This document shows positions 21,640 to 33,983 of a stretch of 64,000 nucleotides of DNA, piece by piece (the first letter of the stretch is position 1; each line of letters opens with the position of its first letter). A program made the translations under genes and the position numbers. The notes below the pieces were generated by a model. That model was not told where the DNA came from. It worked only from the letters and a program-made list of their open reading frames with translations, and made no database searches. The stretch covers positions 24,264,071 to 24,328,070 of the forward strand of contig CM018052.1 in NCBI GenBank assembly GCA_008638375.1, in the 5' to 3' direction. Source of the stretch: Nyssa sinensis. Taxonomy: Eukaryota; Streptophyta; Magnoliopsida; Cornales; Nyssaceae.

Positions 21640-22685
21640 AAGTAGAAACAGAAAAGTGGAAAACAGGGACATCGTTCAAGTGTTCATCTATCATACATTA
21701 AAGTGCATTGGTCAAAACATATAGAAACAAAGATGCATAAAGAAAAAATAATAACCCCAAAAAAAAAAAATCTTAGATGGTAAATTTGGAGGAAGCATTC
21801 TGGTAGCTACTTTTAAAAATTATATCCAAGAAAGATATAAATTTATGGCACTGGTCTTTGTCAATAAGCAACTGCACAAGACTTTGCTTCATGTTTTCAT
21901 CTTCACTTAACTAATATCCCATAGAAATTTCTGAGAGCTGATAAGACACTACAGGATAGTTTGGCACGTTAATATGGAATGCAGGAAACTTCAAGAAAAC
22001 CTACCTGGGTCTGAACAAGTTGAGTCAGAAGAAAGAGATAACATAAAATTAGAAGGAATAATGACAATGAAGATGACAACAACAAAGAAGAAGAATGGGA
22101 GGTAACGAGCAGTGCTTTGTTTAGGCACCTCAATAATTTTGAAAGCCTGGTCAGTCTGATTGAAGCAAAAATTAATTATTTTAAATCCAATACTCATCCT
22201 TCTCATCAAATCCATACTTAATGAGCACTATATTTAAAATTTTCCACAATACTCTTGACCTGATACACATCAAAAAGACATAAAGCCACTTAAAAAACCT
22301 TCACCCTCGGGAAACCATACTTCCTATCCATATATATGTATGTATGCAAGTATGTGTAAACATACTTCTCTCTAGGACACATGTCCACTCCCCATACCTG
22401 GATTACCACACAATAAACCATCTTTGTTCAACTTTTTTTTTTTTTAAGAAAAGTATTATACCAACTAAATATGGGCTATATTCACTTGCAAATAAGTACT
22501 TTCTGTTACCAAATTGGACTGACCAAAATTTGAAGTGCATACAGTGTAGAAGGATCAACAAAAGAGATGCCTCATCTTATGGAGCAAATTACTTGGACAT
22601 AATCTATAGTCATCTCAAAAAATTACCGCTGAGTTGCTCAAGATTTCTATGGCAGTTTCAGATAATCTCCTGTTCCATCACATAA
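21640..22685. other. 5' UTR intron sequence, unassigned
   Basis: AT-rich intron between the start-codon exon and the LINE fragment. Minor runs of A and T; no repeat ends or coding exon recognised. Confidence 0.4.
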
Positions 22686-22689
22686 TTTT

Positions 22690-23260
22690 GATTTGATAAG
22701 TAACTCCATTAAAAGGCATAAAGAAAAGGAGAGCACCCACGTACCACAGTACAAGGATGTATACAAAACCCCAAAACAAGACAACCTACACTCTCATATC
22801 CCCAAGAACTCTATAAAAGAATCCATAAACGAAACTCCCTGAAATTCAAAAATTAAGAGAGCCCAAAAACATATTTTTCACTGACCAAATAGAGGATTCC
22901 ACTGCCTCAAAAAAATATCTAATTCCACTCCAACCAAACATTCTACAAAAGGGAGCTACCTACCACACCACTCTAGCCCTCCTACCCACCCTACAGCCCC
23001 TTTAGCTGGCAATGCCTCTCCAGTAGAAATCGCATCACCTGCTGCATCTCAAATAACCAAAGCAAAAAAGGCTCATATATCCCAAGCAAACGGGCAATGC
23101 AATAAGAGGTGATTCATGGACTCCTCCTCTTGCATAAGTAGAACTAATTTGTAATAATCTGCTTCTGGTTTCTAAGGTTATCTATGGTGAAAATACTCCC
23201 TAGCATCGCCAAATAGCTCTCCAAGGAAACCCCCTCTCATTAAGCATTTAATAGTAGCAA
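22690..23260 (-). mobile_element. L1-type LINE 3' fragment in the 5' UTR intron
   Basis: The reversed 3' tail (TTGATTTGATAAGTAACT...GGAGAGCACCCAC) begins at about 22690. The minus-strand coding remnant FTIDNLRNQK and the degenerate zf-RVT region lie at about 23090-23230. Heavily decayed. Confidence 0.7.
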
Positions 23261-24034
23261 AATCAATATATTTGGTTATTTAGATTATACTTAGTAGTAT
23301 TATAAGAATTACTCATTAAATAATCGGTTAATAGTAGCATTGACTGACAGTACGCAAGGAACCCTTAACCCTACCTCTCCTTTTTAGATGCCGTGCCAAA
23401 AGTTTTCCCATTTTACAATATATAATATAAACACAATCTGTATTTTAGTTTACCTTCCCATAGTCCCAACTCCTCACTGCTCACAATGTGTAAGGCACAA
23501 AGCTTAAAAAATTTGGGTCATTGAAAAACAAATTTACATGGAAACTAATAGTTCTTCTCTCTAGAAGACAGAGTGGGGGAGATAGCAGAAGGTAATTTTA
23601 AATGAAAGACCACAATTTAGAAGGTTATTTACAATGAAAGACCATGATTCTCTTTACATTGAAAACACAATTAAATTGGTAGCAAGACAAGTGATAGTCT
23701 AAAAAGAATCAAACATAGAGTTTTATGTTGCTTTTGCTACCCCAAATAAAATTTATAAATAAATAATATAAGCATCTGAATAAGCCAAATTACTAGGCTC
23801 CGCGTGAAGTAGAGATTTTTAATTTCTCACATCAAAAAAAGAAATCTAAAAGAAAAAGAACCATACATAAATATATACAAATATCATATATATGGGCATT
23901 GATTGAAGTCGAAAAGCTCGTGGGGACAGAGATTTATGATTCAGAGTCGAAATCAGACAACGTAAGCACGACAGAAATCATAGCCAATGGAAAGTTGATA
24001 AAAAAAACGAGTAATTGCGAACAAAAAAAAGTAC

Positions 24035-24110
24035 CTCAGAGGTTGAAGCCCTAACTTCTATCACCAAAACAGATGTATTTGCAAAAAGACCTTTCAATTT
24101 CTATCATATG

Positions 24111-24153
<43 letters not shown>

Positions 24154-24320
24154 CCGGGGGGGGGGGGGGGTTAGGGGGGAGGGAGAGAGACGGTGAGTGA
24201 AGTTGAAAAAATAGCTCGTCCCGAATTTTCTAAGCTTATCGATTCGACGGCTTCGACGGAAACTCCCAACTCGTCACTCGTCAGGGACACGGGGAGTCGG
24301 GGTACCCGAACTACCGGGGC
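24035..24320 (-). promoter_or_regulatory. Probable non-coding first exon and promoter-proximal region of the EMF2-like gene
   Basis: A donor-like CTGAG|GTAC sits at 24035/24034, and the segment to about 24.3 kb is locally GC- and CpG-richer than its surroundings (around 24230-24320). This suits a first exon joined to the acceptor at 21600, making a 2.4-kb intron in the 5' UTR. The leader carries (TA)n, (GA)n and a run of about 16 G at roughly 24110-24170. The transcription start cannot be placed from sequence. This is inference from position and splice-site quality. Confidence 0.4.
24105..24172. repeat. Compound microsatellite (TA)n-(GA)n-(G)n
   Basis: About 10 TA, about 11 GA units and a run of about 16 G, in the putative leader of the EMF2-like gene (read as C-, CT- and TA-tracts on the transcribed strand). 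Confidence 0.9.
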
Positions 24321-24329
24321 ATTTTAATT

Positions 24330-25800
24330 TATGTAAATAGATGAAAAGACAAAAATGCCCTTCATCTAACATCCTCCATTGTTGATAAGATTTTCATCAT
24401 TAATTAAGTGTTCATCATCATTTTGATGAGCCTAGAAACAGTATTGTTTGAGTTAGATAGCAGTTCGAATAAATAATAATAAAAAAGTATTATTTTAATT
24501 ATGTTATTAAATATTTTTTATGAATGTATTTGATAAGTATTTAAATGATACTATAATATTTTAATTAGTTATTAAGAAATGTCATTGTGTTATTTTTTGA
24601 AAAAGTCTTTTTTAGATAGTGCAAATCCATTAAGTGCGATCTAGCAATCGAAACAAATACCCAACAAATTAAAACAAAAATTTATTTTGAACTTGAAAAA
24701 TACATAAAGTGCAGCCACCAAGCCGAACCAAACACAACCTAAGGTAATATGTGATAAAGTTTTACACCTATTTTTGATTAAGCATGAGAGGATAAGATAA
24801 TCATTCATTCATGTTTAAATTAGTAATAAGAGAAGGGAATAATAGTGCGATCATTCCATCTTGTTTGAGAAAGATAACAGAAAAAGAAAAAGAATATAAT
24901 ATTTAATTATTAGAGTCAAAAGGATAAATTTCACATTTTTTAAAAATATATAAAATAAAAAATAACTTACTCTCTAATCATTTTCTTCCGTCATCTCTCA
25001 CATTTGGAAGAAGAGTAAAATAAACTTTTAAGTTCATCCCTCTCCCTCTCTCTCTTTCTTTTTCTCTTCTTCCTTATTTTGTAACATATCCAGATATATA
25101 AATTTGTTTCATCAACAGGCCTACTATAATTGGGCTATTATAGAAAACTACAAGGCATCATTTATTTCCAAAATTTAGTGAGAGAAAAAGAATATATTTA
25201 TTTATTTTTATATTTTTCTCCTTGATTCTTTTACACTAACATAAACTTGGTGAAAATAAGTTCATTAGAGCATCCCTACTCCAACCAAGAATTGAACTCT
25301 CAAACTCTAATGCTTAGGTTAGTTTTAAGTTTTTGCAGCATGAAATCAATACTTTGAAATTGAAACTAATAATACTCTAATTTTAATTTAGATTACAAAT
25401 TACATGATGCGATTGCTAATAAAGTATAAATAGTCCAACTCAATATGTCTTGCAATTAATTAGTTTTTATTAAAAGTAGGAGTGGCCATGAGCCGGTTAG
25501 GGGCGGATTTATAACTTTATACTTAGTAATTATTCCAATAATCTCCCGAATCTCATCATTATCATCCTCTTGGATATCCTGTATTAGTAACTATGGGAAC
25601 AAAGAAATTATATAAAAATTGGAAAAATCTCAAAGAAGTCACCATATTAATATTTTCGTGGTTTAATATTTTAATAAAATATTTTGAAGAAATGGAGAAA
25701 TGTAACTGAATAATGATCAGAAAAATCTAAAAAAAAAAATTAAATGGTTGTCCAAAATTTGGTCATCAATTTTTCTAGTTTGAATAGTTCTATCTCAGTA
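24330..25800. other. Intergenic AT-rich DNA, no gene seen
   Basis: Upstream flank of the EMF2-like gene. It contains homopolymer-rich AT sequence and a CT-rich patch at 25040-25070. No open frame with recognisable coding content. Confidence 0.5.
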
Positions 25801-25822
25801 TGAGAGAGAGAGAGAGAGAGAG

Positions 25823-26477
25823 CAATGTTTTAAAACCCGGACCAGATTGGCCGGTTCAACCGATTGAATAGTCGGCCGGTTCAACCGGTTGAATAGTCGA
25901 CCGGTTTATAAAACGGTCCGATTTAACCTATAAAACTGCTTATGGTTCAAAACCGTTCTAAAAATACAAAACCATTAAAACCGGCCGGTCGAACCGGGTG
26001 ACCCGATACTGGGTCACCGGATCACACCGATTCACTCATGTGAACTTTTATTTTATTTTATGCATGATTATTAGTATTTGTATCTTTTTTTTCATGTAGT
26101 TGAAGACTAAATTATTGAATTATGCTTGGATTGAATGTTAAAATGATTTTTGTTATGGTCCTTGCGATTATGAAGGAATGGTAATGAAGTTTCAACTTTC
26201 AACATTATAATAAGGTATGTCTACTATAATTTTTTCATTTTTTTCTTGAAGTTTTACATATTAAGAAAATTCATATTTTGTAAATTTTTTTATATAATTT
26301 TTAGTAATTTTTGTATAATTTTTTAAATTTAAAATATCAATAATATGTATTATTAAATTTATTAATTACATAATTATGACATCACAGTTTGATTCCGATT
26401 GACCCGACGGTTGAACCAATAATCCGTAACCCAGACATTTATCCGGTTCGATGAACGGGCTGAGTCTAAAAATATTG
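25823..26477. mobile_element. 655-bp hAT-like MITE (ACCGGTT-rich) with 8-bp TSD
   Basis: Flanks AGAGAGAG at 25815-25822 and 26478-26485 are identical, though the site lies in a GA repeat. The ends CAATGTTTTAAAACCCGGACC and, reversed, CAATATTTTTAGACTCAGCC form an inverted repeat. Repeated CCGGTTCAACCGGTT-type subterminal motifs at 25845-26030 and 26390-26460 are typical of a widespread plant hAT MITE. Confidence 0.8.
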
Positions 26478-26479
26478 AG

Positions 26480-27840
26480 AGAGAGTGAAAGTGAGTGAGT
26501 GTGCTTGTGTGGGGAGAAACATTAAAAAACCTCTAAGTTGTTATTGAACATAAACTTATTATGTTCTATGGTTAAAGGTAAAATATTAAAAATAACAAAT
26601 TCTTCGACTAAAAAATGAATAATATATATCATATGAGTAAGGAAAAATCGAATTCATTTTGACTTTCTAATTAAAGTTATAATGAAATCAAAACCTTTGA
26701 AAAGACAAATACTATTGCACTCCACATTTGTTTAAGAGACTCACTTTTAATTTTTACTTAAAATAAAATTACATAAATATTCTTAGACAAAAGCATATTC
26801 AATTTGAATGTAAAGATAAATATGCAATTTTCTTTTAAAAATAGAGTTTCCCTAGAAAAAATGTGGAGTGCCAAAAGTATTTTCTTTACAAAAAAAAAAA
26901 AGAGTTAATTGATCTCAAGTCCTTAAAAAAGATGGTTAATTATTGTAAAGTTTAGGAATTTTTTTATATTTGAGGTGAAGGACAATTGGTTTTTGTTTTT
27001 TAAGGTTGAGATTCATTTTTTTTGAGCTAGCACTAAATAATTTTTATATATAACAATAATACCCTTAATATAGTTTAACCCTACATGCACAATTTTTTTT
27101 CCCAACTTCTTTTTTTCTGAAACTAATTTCATTTTTGCAACCCTCCTCTTCCTCTCTCTTCTCCCCCTCCACCACCATTGCCCAACGTCGCAAGCTTCTT
27201 CACCCACTACCGCTAGAGGTGCGACAGTCTTCACCACATAACAATGGCTCCTCCATCAATCGTAACCCATGACGACCAGAATCTGCTGAAAATTAAAATA
27301 AGAGAAATAACACATGAGTTATACTTAAATGATCTTCACATTGATCTCCATCAGACCCTACCTACCGTGCAAGAACCTTGAATCTTCAGTGAATGTTGTG
27401 ACTCTTTTTTAATCCATGTGACATTTTTTTGATCTTCAGTGAATGTTCTTGCATCTCAATAACGCATGTCATTTTGTGAGCTAAAGGGAACTTAACGTGT
27501 GTATGTATATATTATATATGTGTGGGGGTGATTATGTGATATAAAAAGTGATGTGAAAGAGGGAAAGTTCATATTTCATTTTCTTTTCTTTTTTTCAAGG
27601 GTTTGCTTTTGCTGTTTTATTGGGTAAGGGCATGTTTGCCTTATTATTGATTCATGGTAGGGGTAGGGGTAGGGGTTATTACTGGGAAAGTGACAAGGTT
27701 CTAAAACCAGATTTGGAAAGAAAGGGTTACTGTAAAGATCTGAAAAATCAGGATAAATTTTTCATTTTTATCAGTAGGGCATTATTCATGCACTGTTTGT
27801 CGGTAGGGCGTTATACATGCATCATTTAGACATAAGTCAT
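26480..27840. other. Intergenic, no gene seen
   Basis: AT-rich. A short tandem TAGGGG run occurs at about 27656-27677 (not the plant telomere unit TTTAGGG). No supported coding frame. Confidence 0.45.
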
Positions 27841-29650
27841 ATTTAGGAGCATAATTTGAGTGTGTCATAGAAAAGAATATGTTCAGAATGTTAAAATACA
27901 TCCCTTATGTGAATTTGAGCCTAATTGGGATAGTTTAAAAAATTAGACCAAAAGGGCATCCCGGGTGGACCCGACCAAACCCTGCCACAGGAGAAAATAA
28001 ATTTATTAAAAGATTTTCATTAAAAATAATTTTAAGAACTTTGGCTAAAGCAAAATGTTGAATTGAGGCGTTTCGGGATGAGTTGTAGTATAACGGGATC
28101 TTGGACTCATTAAAGGCAAAAAAGTCTTTTTGCCTCTTTGCCCTTTTACTATAAATACAACCCCTTAAAGATAAAAATTCATTATTTGATCTGAAAATAC
28201 ATCAGCAGCTCATGTATGGGAGAAAAGTGAAGAAAAACCTAGGGTTTTCCAAGTTTCAAGCCACCAAAACACATCTTTAGGCTAGGATTTTCACAAGACT
28301 TCCTTCTAGAAATTGTTCCCCATGTCAAGGGCTACATTCTCACTGATTGGTTTAGCTGCAAAGTGAACACAACTCCCTAGGGTTGAGAAAAACCCTTTTA
28401 GGTATGATATTTTGCTAAGTAAGAAATAGAGTTAATTTTATGAGTGTTTTATAAGTTGATTGAATGATTTATATGTTTATTTGTTGTTAAAAAGTCACTT
28501 AGGATGTAGTTGCTTTGAAAACCTAGAGTTGGTTGTTTATGTACTTGTGTGTTCTTTGTATTCTTTGAAAATTTGGTAAAGTGATGAACCATGACTATAT
28601 GTATGATTCATTATATTCTAGCTTATGTTCATGTAGACAAAATTTTGTAGTTGAAAAGTTATGATTTATTCAATGTGTTGGTACTTTAATCATTTTGTAA
28701 TATTTGAGAATTTGTCAAAATGATGAACATGTAACTTGAATATATGTTTGATTCATTACATTGTGGCTTATGTTCATGTAAATAGACCTTGTGTTTTGGA
28801 AGATATGGTTGTTTAATGCATTAATACTTCGTGTAATTATGTATTCTTTGAGAATTGGTAATATAGTGAACATGTAACATGAGCATGTGTTTAAATTGAT
28901 TGTATATATCATATGTTCACGTGGAAGTTGTGTGGTTTGAAAGTTAGAGTTTACTTATGGATGATGCATGATTTAAGGTGTTTATCATGTATTTGATAAA
29001 ATGCCTCATTGAAATTGCATAGAAAAATCAAGGCATATTGGCATATTGTGATTCCTTGAAAACATAATGTGGGTTGAGCACTTGGTGCTATGTATTATGA
29101 GGGTGTAGATCCTATGATGAAAAACCCAAAATTGGCCATTACATTGGTGCCTAGTATCCAACGGGAGCGATCCGTGAAAGGGTTTGGTACTCGCGTAGCC
29201 AACGGGAGCGATCCGTGAAAGGGTTTGGTACTCGCGGAGCCAACGGGAATGATCCGTAAACCGAGACATGGTGGCATAGAGTTTGCATGGGTGTGTCACG
29301 CATATTGCCATTGCATTGTATTAATAAATTGGAAGGCATGCAGATTATAAATGTACACTTGCACATGTCACGCCTTAATTTTGTTCCTTACATTAGCACT
29401 AAGTCATACCAGCAGTTGAGCTGACCCCTTGTGCGATATCATATTACAGATTAGGCTCCCGGTACTTCAGACTTGATGAAGTCTTGAAGAGTGGAGGAGA
29501 AATGGACCATAAAAGATATTTGGCCTTGGGGCATATTTTGTATGCATGAAGGCATAAGCCCTAAAACACACGTGTATTTATTTGTAGCAATTTTGTATAG
29601 TGTGAAAGTAATGGGCAAGGCCCTAAAATCGTAATGAACATGAAGTTTGT
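27840..29650 (+). repeat. LTR-like repeat, first copy (TATA at about 28151)
   Basis: A promoter-like CTATAAATACAACCCC at about 28150 is followed by the block 28325-29640, which recurs as a direct repeat at 32060-33060. Shared landmarks are TAGGTATGATATTTTGCTAAG, GTGGGTTGAGCAC.TGGTGC, CCAAAATTGGCCATT, CATACCAGCAGTTGAG and GGGCATAAGCCCTAAA. This looks like an LTR of an unidentified retrotransposon. No coding region found between the copies. Confidence 0.55.
29158..29262. repeat. 41-bp tandem repeat, 2.5 copies
   Basis: Unit starts CCAACGGGAGCGATCCGTG and ends TTTGGTACTCGCGTAG. Copies at 29158-29198, 29199-29239 and partial 29240-29262. The other LTR-like copy has a diverged equivalent at 32590-32670. 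Confidence 0.85.
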
Positions 29651-29819
29651 AATATTTAAACTTAGAGTATATGAGTAAATACGGTGGATTATATAATTAG
29701 ATAATGCATGTTTAATTTCTATAAAATTGTGGCCATCGAGTGAGGATGAAATATATAAATCTTTATTTATATGAAGCATTGTGAATAATAGGTGGGAAAG
29801 GTGTCAAAAGGGGGGGAGT

Positions 29820-30315
29820 TAAAAACCTTGAAGAAATGGGCTAAAAATAAGAAAAAAGTAACTTTCAAAACTTGGGAAAAAAAATTGGAAAACAAAGAAA
29901 ATTGGTTCCTGGACAGAGAAATTTAGACGCAGCCAACTACAATAAACCTGCAAAAAAAAAAAAAAAAAATCAGGTTTTGAACTAGACCCCCTTTCCCAGC
30001 CAGCTGCGCTCGTCGCCCGCTTGCCACGCGCCCTACGCAGGCACGCCCAGCCTCGCCACTGCCCTGCGCACTGTAGAGATCTGAATTTTTTTTGGAATAA
30101 ATTTTTCATTTAAATAAATGTGTGTACATATGACATGTGTAATATATATGTGTAGATATATATATATATATATGGTATAATGCATAATATACAAGTATTC
30201 ATATATAAAGTATAAGAAACATAAATTGAAAGAAAAAAGAAATAAAACATGCAAGTAGTGTGTGTGTACTGCTCTGTGTGTGTGACGGTTGAGTGTGTGG
30301 TGTGTGTGTAATGTA

Positions 30316-30353
<38 letters not shown>

Positions 30354-32040
30354 ATTATATATGTAAACCCAAGCATACAAGCAACCCTAATAAATGCAAA
30401 TCAGAAAAGTAAGGGAAGAATAGGGAAAGAAATCAGAAAAGGGTGTAGTGAGTGTGTGTACTATTGTGTGTAAGTGAGTAGGGGTGTTGATGGTGTGTGT
30501 AAGTAAGTGTGTTCTATGTGTGTGTATGTCAGGTGTGTTGAGTGTGTGTAGACTGCCGACCCAAGTGGTGATAGGTGAGGTCTGAAGTAGAGAGAGAAAG
30601 AGAGAGTAGAGGCAAAAATAATAGAGAGAAAGAAGGGCAGTTGTGGTGATGATGTATATGTATGTGTGTACGTTGAGTTAGAAAGGGAACCAAAAGAAGG
30701 AAAGGGAGAACTTGGAGCATTGGGGGAAAAGCCCAGAAGTTAAACCAAAAAGGGGAGGGAGACGAAAGTTGAGGCTGCGCCAAGGAAAATACAGAAATAA
30801 GTATGCCTTGTTTAGATTCTGTTTTAATTTTTCAAGCATGTTTCGTTTAGTTTAGATTGTAGGGTTGTAAAGAGCAGGAAATCAGAAATTAAATGCAAGA
30901 AAAATTAGTGAAAATGGTGTGGAACTGAGAGGGAAATTTCTAGTTGCAGGTTTTTGGAAATAATTTGGTTTTAGGATTTTTAGGCTTAAAACTTGGGTTA
31001 AATGATGTCTAATGATTCCTATAAGGTGCAGAAACTAATTGGAAGAAAAAGGGAGCCAAAACAGTGAAAGAATCATGGTGTAGAAGGCTTGCTGGAAAAT
31101 CGTATTTTCTGGCCGGAGCTACTGCTAAGGCTTATTCGTGAAGATTGAGAGGCGTTTGAGGGAAACTAGGGTTAGGGTTGAAATCTTTGAGAGAAAAGGA
31201 AGAGAACGACATTAAAAACAGGGTTAAAAATGATCGAAAAACGGTGACTATCGTCGGAGAAGATGACGACACCCACCGGAACCCTACCGGAGAATCGGGG
31301 AGGAAGAAGAACTATTTATGGGTCTTGGGTCTGGACCGGTTTGGATCGGGTTAGATCCGACCCACCCGCAGGTATTGGGTACCCAAAGTTGCGTCGTTTT
31401 ACTTTATAAATTAAAGGATAATTGGGGGTGTTTGGCTACGGGCTTAAGAAATTAAATTGAAAATTGATTTGAGGATAAGAATATCTTATCCTTGTTTTGG
31501 GATTAGCCACTGTTTGGCTATTCTGATTTAAAATAGTGAAAATCAGAAAATCTGATTTAACCCAAAAGTTTTGGAAATTAAATTCAGACCTAGAATTCAT
31601 ATTAAATTACGAATTGACCCCCCAAATAAAATATTAATAAAATATTAATTAAATTAATTAATTAAAAATAAAAAAAATTACGAAAATGCCACTGAGTTAA
31701 AAAGCAATCAAACGAATTCCGATTAAAGTAAACAAATAGTGAATTTTTATTATTTTGAGCATTCTGGACTCAACCGTGGAATCCAATTTGTGAAAAGAGG
31801 TCTCGAGAAGTAAGAACCCATAAAAGTGTAAAATGACCGTTTTGCCCTTTTTAGCACAAATGCCTAAATTAAATTCTGTGAAAGCCTAAATCGACCTTCT
31901 TCGATATTCCGGACACAATGGTAGAATCTATTTTAGTAAAATAGAAACCCATAAAATAAAAGCATAAAATTTGATGAATAACATAATTCAAGTAACAATG
32001 GACTGAGTTATATTTCATGATTTTTAGGAACACTGAAAGG
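29820..32040. other. Spacer between LTR-like repeats: GC island and microsatellites
   Basis: Contains a GC-rich patch (30000-30070), TA and TG microsatellites (30150-30172, 30316-30352), a TGTG-rich stretch (30440-30550) and AT-rich DNA. Long minus-strand open frames here are low complexity (HTHTHTYIYI type) and not credible genes. Confidence 0.5.
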
Positions 32041-32059
32041 AAAGGAGAAGGTGGCTTGA

Positions 32060-33135
32060 CCTTCTACATTCTCACTGTTTGATTCAACTATATGGCAGAC
32101 ACGACTTCCAAGGGTTTTGGAAAACCCTTCTAGGTATAATGTTTTGCTAAGTAAGAAATAAGATTAAATTTAGGAATATTTTATGAGTAAATGGAATGAT
32201 TCATATGCTTAACTATTGTTTAGGAATTATTTGAAATATATTTGCTTGATAACCTAGAGTTGATTGTTTACGTGTTTGTGTGTTTCTTGTATTCTTTAAG
32301 AATTTAGTAAAGTGATGAATGTGAACTGTGACCATGTGTTTAAATTTACTGTATGAGACATGTATTCATGTGGAACAAGTTTTGTGATTTAAATGTTATT
32401 GTTGCTTCGAGTATGATGTATTATTTAAAGCATGCTTCATTGAGATTATATTATTGTGTAGTGAAATCAAAGCATATTGGCATATGGTGAATCCTTTGGA
32501 AACATAGTGTGGGTTGAGCACGTGGTGCTATGCATTATGAGGGTATAGATCCTGTGGTGAAAACCCCAAAATTGGCCATTGCATTGGTGCCCAGATCCAT
32601 CGGGGGGAGGCCCGTACACGGGAGTTGGTACTCAGATTCATCGGATGTGGTTCGTAAACGAGACATGGGTGTGGCATAAAATGCATGGGTGTGTCATGCA
32701 TATTTTCATTGCATCATGTCAATGAACTGGAAAGCATCTAGATTATAAATGTACACTTTGCACATGCCACGCCTTAATTTTGTTTCTTGCATTAGCATTA
32801 TGTCATACCAGCAGTTGAGTTGACTCATTCATGGGATACCATATTACAAATGATGCTCTTGACACTTGAGACTTGAAGAAATCTTGAAGAGTAGAGGAGA
32901 TGTGGATCATGGAGGATTTTGGCCCTTGGGGCATATTTTGATGTTGTACAAGGGCATAAGCCCTAAACTATACATGTTTATTTGTATGTTATGAAACAAC
33001 GGGCAACGCTTTATGGATTAGTATCAGAATATGAATTGGGTTAGTGTTTGAAATGCATGTAATTGTCCTTTATTATTCCCTTTTTATTTATTTCACTCAC
33101 TCCCCGGGTTTGTGGAAATTCGGGGCATGACACGC
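32060..33135 (+). repeat. LTR-like repeat, second copy
   Basis: Direct repeat of 28325-29640 in the same orientation, diverged by substitutions and small indels. It ends near CACTCACTCCCCGGGTTTGTG...CGGGGCATGACA (33090-33132), a motif that recurs at 33625-33668 as CACTCACTCCCTGGGTTTGTG...CGGGGCGTGACA. Confidence 0.6.
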
Positions 33136-33217
33136 CCGCACCATTGTTTTACGCCATGCACGTGCCAACTTGACACCCTCCTGACACCAGCCTTTGGCCA
33201 CCTTTTTGGACCATGTT

Positions 33218-33325
33218 TGAGCACCCTATTAGGCCACGTTTTGGCCAATCCTTAGGCCACGTTTGGCCAATCCTTGGGCCATGTTTGGCCACTCTTATGA
33301 GCCATGTTTGGCCACTTTTTTAGAC
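33218..33325. repeat. Minisatellite of about 23 bp, 4 diverged copies
   Basis: Unit GGCCACGTTTGGCCAATCCTT; successive copies begin near 33233, 33257, 33279 and 33301, with earlier looser TTGGCCACC.TTT repeats. GGCCA and TGGCC make each unit partly palindromic. Confidence 0.75.
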
Positions 33326-33983
33326 TACTTTGGGTAGAATTTTTGGCCTATTCTTAACCTATATCCTAGGACATTTGGGACCCATTTGGGCCATCGTTTC
33401 AAGGCATACTTGGAGGGATTTTGGGGCTATTTTGGAAGCTATTTTTAAACATGACTTAAACTATTTTGAATAGTAATTGGGAGGGATATTTGAGTGACAT
33501 TAAGAGACCATTTTGGTTAAGTCAAATAGCAAATCTTCATTTCTAATTTTGAGAAAACATGGGAGAATGAATGCATAATTAACTAAATCCATCTTAATAA
33601 GCTTTTAATTATTTTCCTTAATTCATTTCACTCACTCCCTGGGTTTGTGAAAATTCGGGGCGTGACAGTTACAAATAGTTGGATTCATGCATAAGTTGGA
33701 AACCATGAATTAAAAACCAAAATTTTATATGGTAATATGAATTTTGTTTGATAAATTTTAATTTTTAAAGTCCAAATATATAAATTTTATTAAAAACGGG
33801 TATATAATTTATAAGTTATGAATTTTGAAATCTTGAAATTTTTTTTGAACAATGTAACACCATTCACGCGCTTGACATTTAGAAGTGATGAACTAACTAG
33901 GAATGTAAGGATATTTTAGTCCTTGAAGGTTTGAAGAATTTAGTAAGTGACTAATTTTAAGTTAGAACTTGATGATAATTTTT

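Noticed and set aside
27013..27237. Minus-strand frame of 74 codons with a basic WWWRGRRERKRR stretch
   Set aside because: No homology recognised, and composition follows a CT-rich tract; no promoter or splice context.
27656..27677. Interstitial telomere repeat
   Set aside because: The run is TAGGGG-type and only about four units; plant telomere unit is TTTAGGG.
30033..30380. Open frame of 115 codons on the minus strand
   Set aside because: The product is HTHTHTYIYI-type low complexity from TG/TA microsatellites.
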